In this document: in pieces, positions 40,693 through 49,408 of the stretch
Numbering within the stretch: position 1 is the stretch's first letter
Layout of the letters: the number at the start of each line of letters is the position of its first letter
DNA from: Actinocorallia longicatena
Lineage (GTDB): Bacteria > Actinomycetota > Actinomycetes > Streptosporangiales > Streptosporangiaceae
Length of the DNA: 64,000 bases
Reading direction: 5' to 3'
NCBI RefSeq assembly: GCF_039534125.1
Contig: NZ_BAAAUV010000002.1
Location: 434,001-498,000 of the forward strand
Notes under the pieces: model-generated
The model's input: the letters and a program-made list of their open reading frames with translations, nothing else
Databases searched by the model: none
What the model was told of the DNA's origin: nothing
Program-made: the position numbers and the translations under genes

Positions 40693-41478
40693 TCAGGAGC
40701 GGATCCGGGAGTCGTAGGCCTTGCGGGCGTCGTGGTCGAAGTCGAGGAAGATCGTGTCGAGGCCGAGACGGCGGTTCATCGCGTCCTTCACCGACTGGGG
40801 CATGAGGCCGCTGATCTTCACCGAGGCCGCGAGCTTCGACGGGACCGTCACCTGCGGGCGGGGCTTGGCGATGAGGTTCACGACCGCCTTCGCGATGTCC
40901 TCGGGCTCGCAGTTCTTCTGCCCCTTCGGGCTGCGGGTCCCGGCGACCAGCTCGGTGTTGGTGAAGGTCGGCAGGACCGCGCTGACCTCGACGCCGTGCC
41001 TCTTCACCTCCAGCCGGGCCGCCTCGGTGAAGCCCAGGACCGCGGCCTTGCTGCCGTTGTAGAGGGCCAGGCCCGGCGTCGACAGGACGCCCGCCAGCGA
41101 GGCGATGTTGATCACGTGGCCCTTGCCGAGGGGCACGAACCGCGCCAGAGCGATCTTGGTGCCGAGCATGACGCCGTGCACGTTGATGTCGAAGCAGCGC
41201 TTGGCGTCGGCGTCGGTCTCCTCGAGCACGGGGCCGATCGGCATGATGCCGGCGTTGTTGATCAGGACGTCGTACTCGCCCGCCGCCTCGAGGAACACCT
41301 CGAAGGAGGCCCGGTTGGTCACGTCGAGGACGTGTCCCTCGACACCGAGCTCGGACGCCGCCTTCGCGACGGCCTCCTCGTCGATGTCACCGATGACGAC
41401 GGTGGCGCCGCCGGCCTTCAGTGCCTTGGCGGTGGCGTAGCCGATGCCTCTCGCGGCTCCGGTAATGGCGACGATCAC
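40693..41478 (-). CDS. SDR family oxidoreductase
   Basis: A 261-residue classical short-chain dehydrogenase. Start VAITGAARGIGYATAKAL (TGxxxGxG), DVLINNAGIMPIG, the catalytic Ser in NIASLAGV and YNGSKAAVLGFTEA (YxxxK). Acts on an alcohol or ketone not identified. GTG 41478 overlaps the P450 stop as GTGA, so the pair is translated together, which suggests the SDR acts on the product of the P450 or vice versa. Confidence 0.9.
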   Translation of the reverse strand: MIVAITGAARGIGYATAKALKAGGATVVIGDIDEEAVAKAASELGVEGHVLDVTNRASFEVFLEAAGEYDVLINNAGIMPIGPVLEETDADAKRCFDINVHGVMLGTKIALARFVPLGKGHVINIASLAGVLSTPGLALYNGSKAAVLGFTEAARLEVKRHGVEVSAVLPTFTNTELVAGTRSPKGQKNCEPEDIAKAVVNLIAKPRPQVTVPSKLAASVKISGLMPQSVKDAMNRRLGLDTIFLDFDHDARKAYDSRIRS

Positions 41479-42806
41479 TTCAAACGCTCCAGTTGTACGG
41501 GGAGCCCGTCCTTGGGCACCGGGAGGGTGGACATGTCGAGCGGCCAGACGTAGTCGTCCGCCACCGACCATGAGTAACGCGTCAGCACCTGGTGCAGGAT
41601 CGCCTTGATCTGCATCCCGGCGAAGTGGAGGCCGATGCACTTGTGGACGCCCCCGCCGAACGGATGCCAGGCGTAGGGGTGCACCCGGTCCTCCTTGCGG
41701 GCGTACCGCTCCGGATCGAACCGCTCCGGCTCGGGCCAGTACTCCTCCAGGTAGTGGTTGGTGAACGTCGCGGCGTTCACCAGCGTGCCCTTCGGGATGT
41801 GGTGGCCCAGCACGACGGTGTCCTTGACGGCCTGACGCGGCAGTCCCGGCACCGGCGAGCACATCCGCAGGGCCTCCTTCATCACCAGGTCGAGGGAGAC
41901 CAGCGCGTCGAGATCGCCGTACTCCAGGACGTCCTTGCCGAGGGCGAGGGACTCCGCGCGGCAGCGCTCCTGCCACTCGGGGTTCCTGGCCAGGTAGTAG
42001 GCCATCGACGTCATCGTGATGGTGGTGGTGTCGTGCGCCGCCATCAACGCGAAGATCATGTGGTTGACGACGTCCTCGTCGGTGAAGCGGTGACCGTCGT
42101 CGGACTCGGCCTGGCAGAGAGCGGCGAACAGGTCCTCGCCGCCGTCGCGCCGCTTGGCGGCGATGTGGTCGTAGAAGAACTTCTCGAGGTGCTTGCGCGC
42201 CTTGAGCCCGCGCGACCAGCGCAGGCCCGGCACCGGGAAGCGGACGAGGCTGAGACCGGCCCTGACGGCGTCGATGAACGCCTTGTTGAGCCGGTCGGCC
42301 TCCTTCTTCTCCAGCTGGACGCCCACGAAGACGTCCAGGGCGAGGTCGAGGGTGAGCTGCTTGCCGGCCGGCAGCATCCGGAACCTCCCGGGCTCCCAGG
42401 TCGCGAGGCCCTCGGTGATGGTCCCGGCCATGCTGTCCATGTAGGAGCGCAGCCGGTCCCTGGTGAAGGCCTGCTGCATGATCCGCCGGTGGTGCAGGTG
42501 CTCCTCGAAGTCGAGCAGCATGATGCCCCGGTAGAAGAAGGGCCCGATGAAGAACCCCCAGGCCGGGGCGTTCGCGAACGCCTTGTCCCGGTTCACGAGC
42601 ACCGTCTGGACGGCCTCGGGGCCCTGGAGCATCACCAGCTTCTTACCGAGGAAGTTCGACCACGACACGTCGCCGTGCTTCTCCCGGCGCGCGGCCGCCG
42701 TGCCCATCGGGTCCCGCAGCGACTGCAGGATGTAGCCGAGGTAGGGCAGGCCGGGATCACCGGGGACCGGTTTCAGCCCCTCCGGCGCGGGCGCCAGCAT
42801 GACCAT
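41475..42806 (-). CDS. Cytochrome P450
   Basis: A 443-residue soluble P450. The I-helix oxygen motif is LMAAHDTTTITM, the ExxR is KEALRM, and the haem loop is HPFGGGVHKCIGLHFA with Cys390 as ligand. HHRRIMQQAFTRDRLRSYM is typical of CYP families closer to eukaryote-like (class II) forms. ATG 42806 has GAGG 7 nt upstream. Coupled to the SDR, and preceded by a promoter overlapped by an inverted repeat. Confidence 0.93.
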   Translation of the reverse strand: MVMLAPAPEGLKPVPGDPGLPYLGYILQSLRDPMGTAAARREKHGDVSWSNFLGKKLVMLQGPEAVQTVLVNRDKAFANAPAWGFFIGPFFYRGIMLLDFEEHLHHRRIMQQAFTRDRLRSYMDSMAGTITEGLATWEPGRFRMLPAGKQLTLDLALDVFVGVQLEKKEADRLNKAFIDAVRAGLSLVRFPVPGLRWSRGLKARKHLEKFFYDHIAAKRRDGGEDLFAALCQAESDDGHRFTDEDVVNHMIFALMAAHDTTTITMTSMAYYLARNPEWQERCRAESLALGKDVLEYGDLDALVSLDLVMKEALRMCSPVPGLPRQAVKDTVVLGHHIPKGTLVNAATFTNHYLEEYWPEPERFDPERYARKEDRVHPYAWHPFGGGVHKCIGLHFAGMQIKAILHQVLTRYSWSVADDYVWPLDMSTLPVPKDGLPVQLERLK

Positions 42807-42830
42807 TCGACTGCCTCTCGTGACGACTGC

Positions 42831-42864
42831 CGTAAGTCTTTACTTACGCTGTACGTAACGTCAA
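42831..42864 (-). promoter_or_regulatory. P450 promoter with an operator over the -10 box
   Basis: On the minus strand TTGACG (42859-42864), a 16-nt spacer and TAAAGA (42837-42842) form a sigma-70-type promoter. The inverted repeat CGTAAGT-CTTT-ACTTACG (42831-42848) covers the -10 box. This looks like a TetR-type repressor site; no TetR gene lies in the window. Confidence 0.65.
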
Positions 42865-42903
42865 GAGTGACCTGGGCCTCAGGTCCGGCCGGGGGGCCTT
42901 TTT

Positions 42904-44046
42904 CTACGATCTGGCCAGGTTTCTGGCGATCACCAGGCGCTGGATCTGGTTGGTGCCCTCGAAGATCTGCATGACCTTGGCCTCGCGCATGAACCGCTCG
43001 ACGGGGAAGTCCTTGGTGTAGCCGTTGCCGCCCAGGACCTGGACGGCGTCCGTGGTGACCTTCATGGCGGCGTCGGTGGCGACCAGCTTGGCGATGCTGG
43101 CCTGACGGGCGTAGGGCAGCCCGGCGTCGCGGCGGCGCGCGGCCTCCAGGTAGGTGGCCCGGGCCGACTCGACCGCCGCCGCCATGTCCGCCAGCAGGAA
43201 GCCGAGGCCCTGGAATTCAATGATCTTCGAACCGAACTGCTCGCGCTCCTTGGCGTAGGAGATCGCGTGGTCGAGCGCGCCCTGGGCGAGGCCGACGGCG
43301 CACGCGGCGATCCCCAGACGGCCGGAGTCCAGGGCGGCCATGGCGACGGAGAATCCCGCGCCCTCCTCGCCCAGCAGCCGGTCCCGGCCCACCCGGACGC
43401 CGTCCAGGTGCAGCGGGGCCGTGGTCGAGCCGGTCAGGCCCATCTTCTCCTCGGGACGGCCCGCGCTCAGGCCCGGCATCTCCCCGTCCAGCAGGAAGGC
43501 GCTGATCCCCCGGGCGCCGGAGTCTCCGGTCCTGGCGAACAGGGCGTAGAAGTCGGCCTCGCCACCGTGGGTGATCCACGCCTTGGACCCGTTGACCACA
43601 TAGCCGTCACCGTCGCGGGCGGCGCGGGTGGTCAGCGCGGCGGCGTCGGAGCCGGCCTGGGTCTCCGACAGGGCGTAACCGCCGAGGAGGTCGCCGCCGA
43701 GCATGTCCGGCAGGCGCTCCTTCTGGGCGTCCGAACCGAAGGTGAACACCGGGAAGCACGACAGCGTGTGCACGCTGACGCCCACGGCCACCGAGGCCCA
43801 GACCGCGCCGATCTCCTCCAGCACCTGGAGGTAGACCTCGTAGGGCTGGCCTCCCCCGCCCACCTCCTCGGGGTAGGCGAGGCCCAGCAGCCCGGCCCTG
43901 CCCAGCAGCCGGAAGACCTCGCGCGGGAAGGCGGCGTTCCGCTCCGCCTCCGCCACCCGGGGCAGCAGCTCCTTGGCGACGATCTCCCGGGTCAGCTCGA
44001 TCAGCTCGGCCGACTCCGTCGTCGGCATCCTCCGCTCAGCGGGCAT
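42904..44046 (-). CDS. Acyl-CoA dehydrogenase
   Basis: A 380-residue FAD enzyme that makes the alpha-beta double bond of acyl-CoAs. Signatures are GGYALSETQAGSDAAAL, WITHGGEADFYALFAR, ISYAKEREQFGSKI and QVLGGNGYTKDFPVERFMR; the catalytic base is the Glu in IFEGTNQIQRLV. ATG 44046 has GAGGAGG 5 nt away; the frame is open to 44103. Lies between the ligase and the P450. Confidence 0.94.
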   Translation of the reverse strand: MPAERRMPTTESAELIELTREIVAKELLPRVAEAERNAAFPREVFRLLGRAGLLGLAYPEEVGGGGQPYEVYLQVLEEIGAVWASVAVGVSVHTLSCFPVFTFGSDAQKERLPDMLGGDLLGGYALSETQAGSDAAALTTRAARDGDGYVVNGSKAWITHGGEADFYALFARTGDSGARGISAFLLDGEMPGLSAGRPEEKMGLTGSTTAPLHLDGVRVGRDRLLGEEGAGFSVAMAALDSGRLGIAACAVGLAQGALDHAISYAKEREQFGSKIIEFQGLGFLLADMAAAVESARATYLEAARRRDAGLPYARQASIAKLVATDAAMKVTTDAVQVLGGNGYTKDFPVERFMREAKVMQIFEGTNQIQRLVIARNLARS

Positions 44047-44055
44047 TCGTCCTCC

Positions 44056-44081
44056 TCGTAGAGTCCGCCCCGACTCTACGA
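44056..44081 (-). promoter_or_regulatory. 26-bp inverted repeat at the acyl-CoA dehydrogenase leader
   Basis: TCGTAGAGTC and GACTCTACGA (10-bp perfect arms, 6-nt spacer) lie next to the GAGGAGG ribosome site. As DNA it could be an operator; as RNA its stem would abut the ribosome site. No T run follows, so it is not a standard terminator. Confidence 0.55.
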
Positions 44082-44127
44082 CGCACGCCCGCGGGCCCGG
44101 CACAGGAGGGTGCGCCGGGCCCCGCCC

Positions 44128-45774
44128 TCAGGCGAGGACCGTGACGTCCGTGAGCGTCCCGGCCTGGAGGCGCTCGTACATGTAGCGGCGGCGGGGCTTG
44201 CCGGAGGAGGTCCGCTCGATGAGGCCGCGGGGGCCGGTGACGATGGTGAGGTCGGCGTCGTCGAGGCGGCGGGACAGGAAGCGGCGGGCCTCGGAGGTCC
44301 AGTCGCCCTCCTCGGCCTCGACGAACAGGGCCACGCCCCGCGAGCCCACCCCGGGGACGGCCACGACGGTGAGGCGGCCCTTGTGGAGGCCGGTGACCTC
44401 CGACAGCTTGGCCTCCAGGTCCTCGACGTAGACCGAGCGACCGCGGACCTTGAGGCTGTCGCCCATCCGGCCGAGGACGAAGAGCTGGCCCTTGTAGACG
44501 AAACCGGCGTCGCCCGTCCAGACCTCGCCGTCGATGAAGCGGGTCGACTTGCCCTCGGCACCGGCGTGGTAGCCGTCGCAGGCCGACGCGCCGCCCGCGA
44601 CGATCTCGCCGAGATGGCCCTCGGGCAGTTCCTCGCCGTGCTCGTCGCAGATCCGGACCGGCAGCTCGGGGTCGGGCGAGCCGCAGCCGACCATCCAGCC
44701 GGACTTGTCGTTGAGCGAGTCGGGCCCGATACGGCGCTCCTCGGCGACCCTGACCCGCTCGCCGAAGTTCAGGGAGTCGGCCTCGGGGCGGATCGACAGC
44801 GGGGAGTCGCTGCCGTCGAACATCGTCACGCAGAGCGTGGTCTCGGCCATGCCGTAGGCGGGGCGGAAGACCGTGCGCCTGAAGCCGGTCGGCTCCATGA
44901 GCTGGGCGAAGGCCTCCATGCCCGCGGCGTCGACGGGCTCGGCGCCCGCGATGACGCTGCTCCAGCGGGACAGGTCGAGCCCCTCGACCTGCTCGGGCTT
45001 GATCCGCCGCGCCATGTAGGCGAACGCGAAGGGCGGGGCGGCGGCGTGCTCGGCGAGGGCGAACCGCTCCAGCCAGCGCTTCGGGTCGCGGATCCACTGG
45101 TCGGGCCGCATCAGGTGCAGGGTCGCCTGCCGGGTGACGGGCGTGATGAACGCGCCGATCAGGCCCATGTCGTGGTAGAGCGGCAGCCAGGAGTTGACCT
45201 CGTCGCCGTCCTTGAACCCGGCGAAGCGGGCGATGAGCGAGCTGTTGGCCTCGAGGTTGTCCCAGGTCACCCGGACACCGCGCGGCTCGCCGCTGGACCC
45301 GGAGGTGAACTGGAGCAGCGCCAGCTCCGAGGCCGGGGCCAGCGGAGCCTCGTGCGCGGCCTCGCGCGGCAGCCACGGCTCACCCTCCAGCCCGGCCCGC
45401 TCCATGCACTGCGCCGCCAGGTCCCTCAGGTCGGCGGAGGCGATGGTCAGCTTGGGCTTCGCCTGCCGCAGGATCGCCGCCACATGGGCGACGTACTCCT
45501 CGCCGGTCTGGAACAGCGGGGGCGTGACCAGGCACATCACCGCGCCGGACGCCCACACGCCGAAGTAGGTCGAGATCAGCTCGTAGTCGGTGGGAATGAT
45601 CGCGCAGACGATGTCCCCGGGGCCGACGCCCTCCTCGGCGAGCGCCGCGGCGATCTTCTTGGCCGACGACGCGATCTCGGGGTAGCTCCGGAAGTCCCAC
45701 CCGCCCTGCTCGTTCGCCAGATGCACGCCGCGATCCGGATGGGGCTCGTCGATCCAGTCCCGTAGCCAGGTCAT
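44128..45774 (-). CDS. AMP-dependent ligase, FAAL-like
   Basis: A 548-residue adenylating enzyme. It has LLQFTSGSSGEPRGVRVTW (A3), NSWLPLYHDMGLIGAFITP, AYGMAETTLCVTMF (A5) and WTGDAGFVYKGQLFVLGRMG (A7-A8). The YHDMGLIG segment and general pattern fit fatty-acyl-AMP ligases (FadD32-like), which hand the acyl chain to a carrier protein rather than to CoA. No polyketide synthase or carrier is near. ATG 45774 has GGAAGGA. A TCTAC/GTAGA repeat lies upstream (45822-45837). Confidence 0.85.
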   Translation of the reverse strand: MTWLRDWIDEPHPDRGVHLANEQGGWDFRSYPEIASSAKKIAAALAEEGVGPGDIVCAIIPTDYELISTYFGVWASGAVMCLVTPPLFQTGEEYVAHVAAILRQAKPKLTIASADLRDLAAQCMERAGLEGEPWLPREAAHEAPLAPASELALLQFTSGSSGEPRGVRVTWDNLEANSSLIARFAGFKDGDEVNSWLPLYHDMGLIGAFITPVTRQATLHLMRPDQWIRDPKRWLERFALAEHAAAPPFAFAYMARRIKPEQVEGLDLSRWSSVIAGAEPVDAAGMEAFAQLMEPTGFRRTVFRPAYGMAETTLCVTMFDGSDSPLSIRPEADSLNFGERVRVAEERRIGPDSLNDKSGWMVGCGSPDPELPVRICDEHGEELPEGHLGEIVAGGASACDGYHAGAEGKSTRFIDGEVWTGDAGFVYKGQLFVLGRMGDSLKVRGRSVYVEDLEAKLSEVTGLHKGRLTVVAVPGVGSRGVALFVEAEEGDWTSEARRFLSRRLDDADLTIVTGPRGLIERTSSGKPRRRYMYERLQAGTLTDVTVLA

Positions 45775-45902
45775 CGCGCAGTCCTTCCAAGACGCCAGGG
45801 GGTGAGGGCAGCCCGAAGGGGTCTACCGGTGAGTAGAACCCGAGGGTAACCACATAATTCCGGCGATGTTACTCACTGGCGGCCTAGTTGGACAGGCGAG
45901 TC

Positions 45903-47057
45903 TTAGGCCTCCCGTGACAAAGTGTGGATCAAGGGCTCGGTGAGCGTCTCGGGGAGGACGCGCTCGACCCGGACGGTGTCGCAGCCGACCCATCCGGCCG
46001 CCTCCCACAGGGCCCTGGCCGCCGCCTCGACGTGCTTCGGGCCGTCGAGGGAGACCTGGCGGGCGACCAGGGTGGTGCCCTCCCGGCCCGGGTCGACCCG
46101 GCCGACCAGCCGCCCGCCCGCGAGCAGCGGCATCGCGAAGTACCCGTGGATCCTCTTGGGCCTGGGCACGTAGGCCTCGAGCCGGTGATGGAAGGTGAAG
46201 ATCCGCTCAGTGCGGGCGCGGTCCCAGATCAGGGAGTCGAACGGGGACAGCAGGGTGGTGCGGTGGCGGCCCCTGGGCTCGGACTCCAGGGCGGCCGGAT
46301 CGGCCCAGGCGCGGTCCTTCCACCCCGCGACGCTCACCGGGACCAGTCCCGTGGCCTCGACCACCTGGTCGACCTGGGCCTTCCTCAGCCGGTGGTAGTC
46401 GGCGAGATCCGCCCTGGTGGCCACGCCGAGCGCCCGGCCCGCCTGGCCGACGAGCCGGGTCACGCAGGCGTCGTCGTCGAGGTCCTCGGCGAGCAGGTCC
46501 GCCGGGATCGCCCGCTCGGCCAGATCGTAGACGCGCTTCCAGCCGCGGCGCTCCACGCAGACGACCTCGCCGACGTCGAGCAGCCACTCGATGGCGATCT
46601 TGGCCTCGGACCAGTCCCACCACACCCCGCCGGTCTTGGAGCCGCCGATGTCGCCCGACATCAGCGGACCCTCGTCGCGCAGGCGGGCCTTGATCTCGGC
46701 GATGGACTTCTCGGCGTCCTCCATCCGGTGCCAGCGGTGCCCGCGCTCCACGAAGGCCCTGCGGCGGAAGGCGAACAGCGGCCATTCCTCGATGGGCAGC
46801 ACGCAGGCGGCGTGGGACCAGTACTCGAAGGAGGTCCCACGCCCCCAGTAGGCGTCCTCGACCTGAGCGCGGCCGACGGAGCCGAGACGGGCGTAGGGGA
46901 TCAGCTCGTGCGAGCGCGCCAGGACCGAGATCGTGTCGAGCTGCACCGCGCCGAGGTGCCGCAGCACCCCGCGCACGCCGCCGCGCCGGTCCGGCGCCCC
47001 GAGAAACCCCTGCGCGCGCAGTGCGATCCTGCGCGCCTCATCAGCCGACAGCTCCAT
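45903..47057 (-). CDS. Crosslink-repair DNA glycosylase YcaQ family protein
   Basis: A 384-residue winged-helix protein of the YcaQ/AlkX type. The catalytic QxD region appears as LGAVQLDTISVLARSHELIP; other conserved pieces are YWSHAACVLPIEEW, LLSPFDSLIWDRARTERIF and GYFAMPLLAGGRLVGRVD. YcaQ opens interstrand DNA crosslinks and azinomycin-type lesions. The gene stands alone, in the leftward orientation. Confidence 0.88.
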   Translation of the reverse strand: MELSADEARRIALRAQGFLGAPDRRGGVRGVLRHLGAVQLDTISVLARSHELIPYARLGSVGRAQVEDAYWGRGTSFEYWSHAACVLPIEEWPLFAFRRRAFVERGHRWHRMEDAEKSIAEIKARLRDEGPLMSGDIGGSKTGGVWWDWSEAKIAIEWLLDVGEVVCVERRGWKRVYDLAERAIPADLLAEDLDDDACVTRLVGQAGRALGVATRADLADYHRLRKAQVDQVVEATGLVPVSVAGWKDRAWADPAALESEPRGRHRTTLLSPFDSLIWDRARTERIFTFHHRLEAYVPRPKRIHGYFAMPLLAGGRLVGRVDPGREGTTLVARQVSLDGPKHVEAAARALWEAAGWVGCDTVRVERVLPETLTEPLIHTLSREA

Positions 47058-47115
47058 GGACCAACCCTACGAACCCCCACCGACAGTTCTTCCCCCGCGG
47101 AGGAAGGGCCGCGGG

Positions 47116-47289
47116 TCAGGCCGGCTGCGGCTCGGGCGAGGGCGGCTGGGGCTCGGGCGCCGGCGGCTGCGGGTCGGGACCCGGCGCCGGCGGCACGGGT
47201 GCGGGTTCGGGGACCGGCGGGCCCGGCGCGGGCAGCGGCCCGGGGCCGGGTTCCGGAACGGGCGGCGGTGGCAGCGGTGGAACGGTCAT
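47116..47289 (-). CDS. Proline-rich low-complexity peptide
   Basis: A 57-residue reading frame starting MTVPPLPPPPVPEPG and continuing as PxP/PEP repeats to the end. GGGAAGGG lies about 9 nt before ATG 47289, which favours real translation; the composition is such that chance is not excluded. Function unknown. An N-terminal extension to 47382 is less likely. Confidence 0.4.
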   Translation of the reverse strand: MTVPPLPPPPVPEPGPGPLPAPGPPVPEPAPVPPAPGPDPQPPAPEPQPPSPEPQPA

Positions 47290-47414
47290 GTCCCAGCCCT
47301 TCCCCCGTCCGGGGATCGAAACCCCGGCCGGGCCGACCTGGGGAAAGGTTGAACAACGCACGAAGGGTAGTAAGCGTTCCATGACGCGCCGGACTCCGTA
47401 GAAGGGCAGGGACC

Positions 47415-47876
47415 ATGAATCCGATCATCACCCGGCAGAGGACACGGCCCCAGGCCGCGGTGGGGGTCGCCTTCGCGGGAGCCCTGCTGACCGTCTTCGG
47501 CGCGCTGCTGTCCTGGGTGAGCCTGACCGTCCTCGTGGCGGTCTCCGTACGCGGTTACCGCACCGACGAGGGCAAGGTCGCCCTGGCGCTCGGCGCCGTC
47601 GGCCTGCTGACCGCGCTGGTGGCCTTCCTCGCCCGCGACGGCCGCGCCCTGTTCGCCACCGCGATGGCCGGGGTCGGCGCGCTGATCGCCGAGGTCGTGT
47701 TCGCCTTCCGCCTGCACGACGCCTTCGCCGGAGCGGTCGCGGACGGCAAGGACGCCGAGGCCGTCGGCGAGATCGTCGACGGTTCGCTCAGCCTCGAGAC
47801 GGGCTGGGTCCTCGCCCTGTTCGGCTCGCTCCTGATGGTCGGCGCCGGGCTGTGGGCGGCCTCCCGGCACCGCTGA
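47415..47876 (+). CDS. Hypothetical four-helix membrane protein
   Basis: A 153-residue protein with four hydrophobic segments: AAVGVAFAGALLTVFGALL, VALALGAVGLLTALVAFL, ALFATAMAGVGALIAEVV and VLALFGSLLMVGAGLWAA. The section between helices 3 and 4 is acidic (DGKDAEAVGEIVDG). No known domain. ATG 47415 has GAAGGGCAGG upstream. Confidence 0.72.
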   Translation: MNPIITRQRTRPQAAVGVAFAGALLTVFGALLSWVSLTVLVAVSVRGYRTDEGKVALALGAVGLLTALVAFLARDGRALFATAMAGVGALIAEVVFAFRLHDAFAGAVADGKDAEAVGEIVDGSLSLETGWVLALFGSLLMVGAGLWAASRHR

Positions 47877-47931
47877 CCCCCGACGTGGCGGGGTGCGGCC
47901 TTCCCCCGGGGGCGCGCCCCGTCACCCTCTT

Positions 47932-48249
47932 TCATCGCGACGGCCCGTAGGCGGGGATGCGGTGCAGGAGCTCCAGGGTGTCGGGCAGCGGCCCGCCGCG
48001 CGACAGCCACTCCTCGAGATCGCCCACGGCCGCCGCGCTGTTCATCAGCGCCAGCCACACCGGCCGCTCCCCCGGCCGCCGCACCACCACGACGTTCGCC
48101 TGCGAGCACGGGCCGAGGCACTCGCTCGTCCGCACCGCCACCCCGTCGATCCCGCGCAGCCGGGCCAGCAGCCCCGCGTGGTCGACCTGGGGGCTCTTCT
48201 GCTCGCTTCCGCAGCAGCAGCCGCGGCACACGACGAGACGGGGGGTCAT
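47932..48249 (-). CDS. Thioredoxin-like [2Fe-2S] ferredoxin domain protein
   Basis: A 105-residue protein with a CRGCCCGSEQ cluster near residue 8 and SECLGPCSQANVVVVRR near residue 43, the spacing of thioredoxin-fold [2Fe-2S] ferredoxins. It could serve in electron transfer; a partner is not evident. ATG 48249 lies 14 nt from the stop of the upstream gene, so they are probably cotranscribed. Confidence 0.8.
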   Translation of the reverse strand: MTPRLVVCRGCCCGSEQKSPQVDHAGLLARLRGIDGVAVRTSECLGPCSQANVVVVRRPGERPVWLALMNSAAAVGDLEEWLSRGGPLPDTLELLHRIPAYGPSR

Positions 48250-48263
48250 GATCACCACTGGGT

Positions 48264-49373
48264 TCAGTGCAGCACGGAGATGTGGACGTGGTCGAAGTGG
48301 TTCTGGGTGATGCTGCCCCGGTCGGCCATGGGGCGCCAGCACTTGCAGACCGAGGGGTTCCAGATGTGCTGCTGCCAGATGACGTACTTGATGCCGAGGC
48401 GCTGCCAGTTGGAGATGGCGTAGCCGGCGGCGGCGTTGCCCTTGGCGACGCCCGCGGCTCCCGGCATCCGGCCGCCCGAGCTGACCATGAAGTCGGTGGC
48501 GTCGCCCGTGCCGTGGTCCTGGGGGTCCCCCGGACGGGCGCAGCCGATCACCAGGTACGGGCCCGTGGCGGCGTCGATCTCGTTGCGGACGGCCTGCATG
48601 TGGACCGAGCAGCCGTTCACGCCGGTCAGCGGCGAGCGGGCGGTCTGCGCCACCTGGACGGGCGCCGTGGCCTGCTGCTTGAGGATCGAGATCTTGACGC
48701 CCTTGGGCAGCAGCTTCAGCAGGCTCTTGCGGAGCTTCGGCAGGTTCTGCTTCGGCGCGCTGACCAGCATCGCGTTGCCGTGGGCCAGCCCCAGCCGCCG
48801 GGCCTGCTCGCGGGAGACGATCGCCTGGACCGTCGGCACGCCCAGGGCCGCGAAGGCCCCCACCCGGACGCTCGCGCCCCGCTGCTGCGCGCCCGCCGCG
48901 ACGACCGTCCCGAGCCGTGGTCCCTGGAAGGAGATCGCCGCGTCGCCGCCCGCGACGTTCTTCCACAGGGCGTCGAGCTTGGCCGACTCCTTGGGGGCGA
49001 GGTTCCGGAAGGTCGACGGGTCGACGCCGAGCAGCCCGACCAGCCGTCCCGCCACGTAGGTCTGGGCCCCGTCGACGACCTCCGCGACCTTGACGCCCTT
49101 GATCCGCTTGGCCCTGGCCGCGGCGTCGGCGGGGAGCTCGGCCGGTGAGGCGATGAGCAGATGCGGGGTGTAGCGCTTCTTCAGCGGCGCGACGGTGATC
49201 TGCTTGGCCTGCTGGGGGCTGCCCGCGACCTCGTTGGAGAACTGGAAATCCTGGGGCACCGCCGCCTCGCCGTCGTGGGCGGCGATGATCGCGACGTCGA
49301 CGGCGAGGGTCAGCATCACGGCCACGCCGATGGCGGCGGGAACCGCCCTCGCGTCGAAACGACCGCGCACCAC
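48264..49373 (-). CDS. Membrane-anchored protein with M15-like C-terminal domain
   Basis: A 369-residue protein with one N-terminal helix (VPAAIGVAVMLTLAVDVAIIA), so exported and anchored. Residues ~60-240 resemble the periplasmic core domains of MacB/FtsX-type proteins. The C-terminus has GTGDATDFMVSSGG and NHFDHVHISVLH, with HxxxD and HxH-type metal residues like D-Ala-D-Ala metallopeptidases of the M15 class (also called ARB_07466-like). A role in the cell wall is likely. Divergent from the MFS gene. Confidence 0.78.
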   Translation of the reverse strand: MVRGRFDARAVPAAIGVAVMLTLAVDVAIIAAHDGEAAVPQDFQFSNEVAGSPQQAKQITVAPLKKRYTPHLLIASPAELPADAAARAKRIKGVKVAEVVDGAQTYVAGRLVGLLGVDPSTFRNLAPKESAKLDALWKNVAGGDAAISFQGPRLGTVVAAGAQQRGASVRVGAFAALGVPTVQAIVSREQARRLGLAHGNAMLVSAPKQNLPKLRKSLLKLLPKGVKISILKQQATAPVQVAQTARSPLTGVNGCSVHMQAVRNEIDAATGPYLVIGCARPGDPQDHGTGDATDFMVSSGGRMPGAAGVAKGNAAAGYAISNWQRLGIKYVIWQQHIWNPSVCKCWRPMADRGSITQNHFDHVHISVLH

Positions 49374-49408
49374 GACACCCCCCGACTGGACCTGGCAGAT
49401 TAACTTAC

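Noticed and set aside
40693..45774. Polyketide or non-ribosomal peptide gene cluster
   Set aside because: No synthase, carrier protein, thioesterase or condensation domain was seen.
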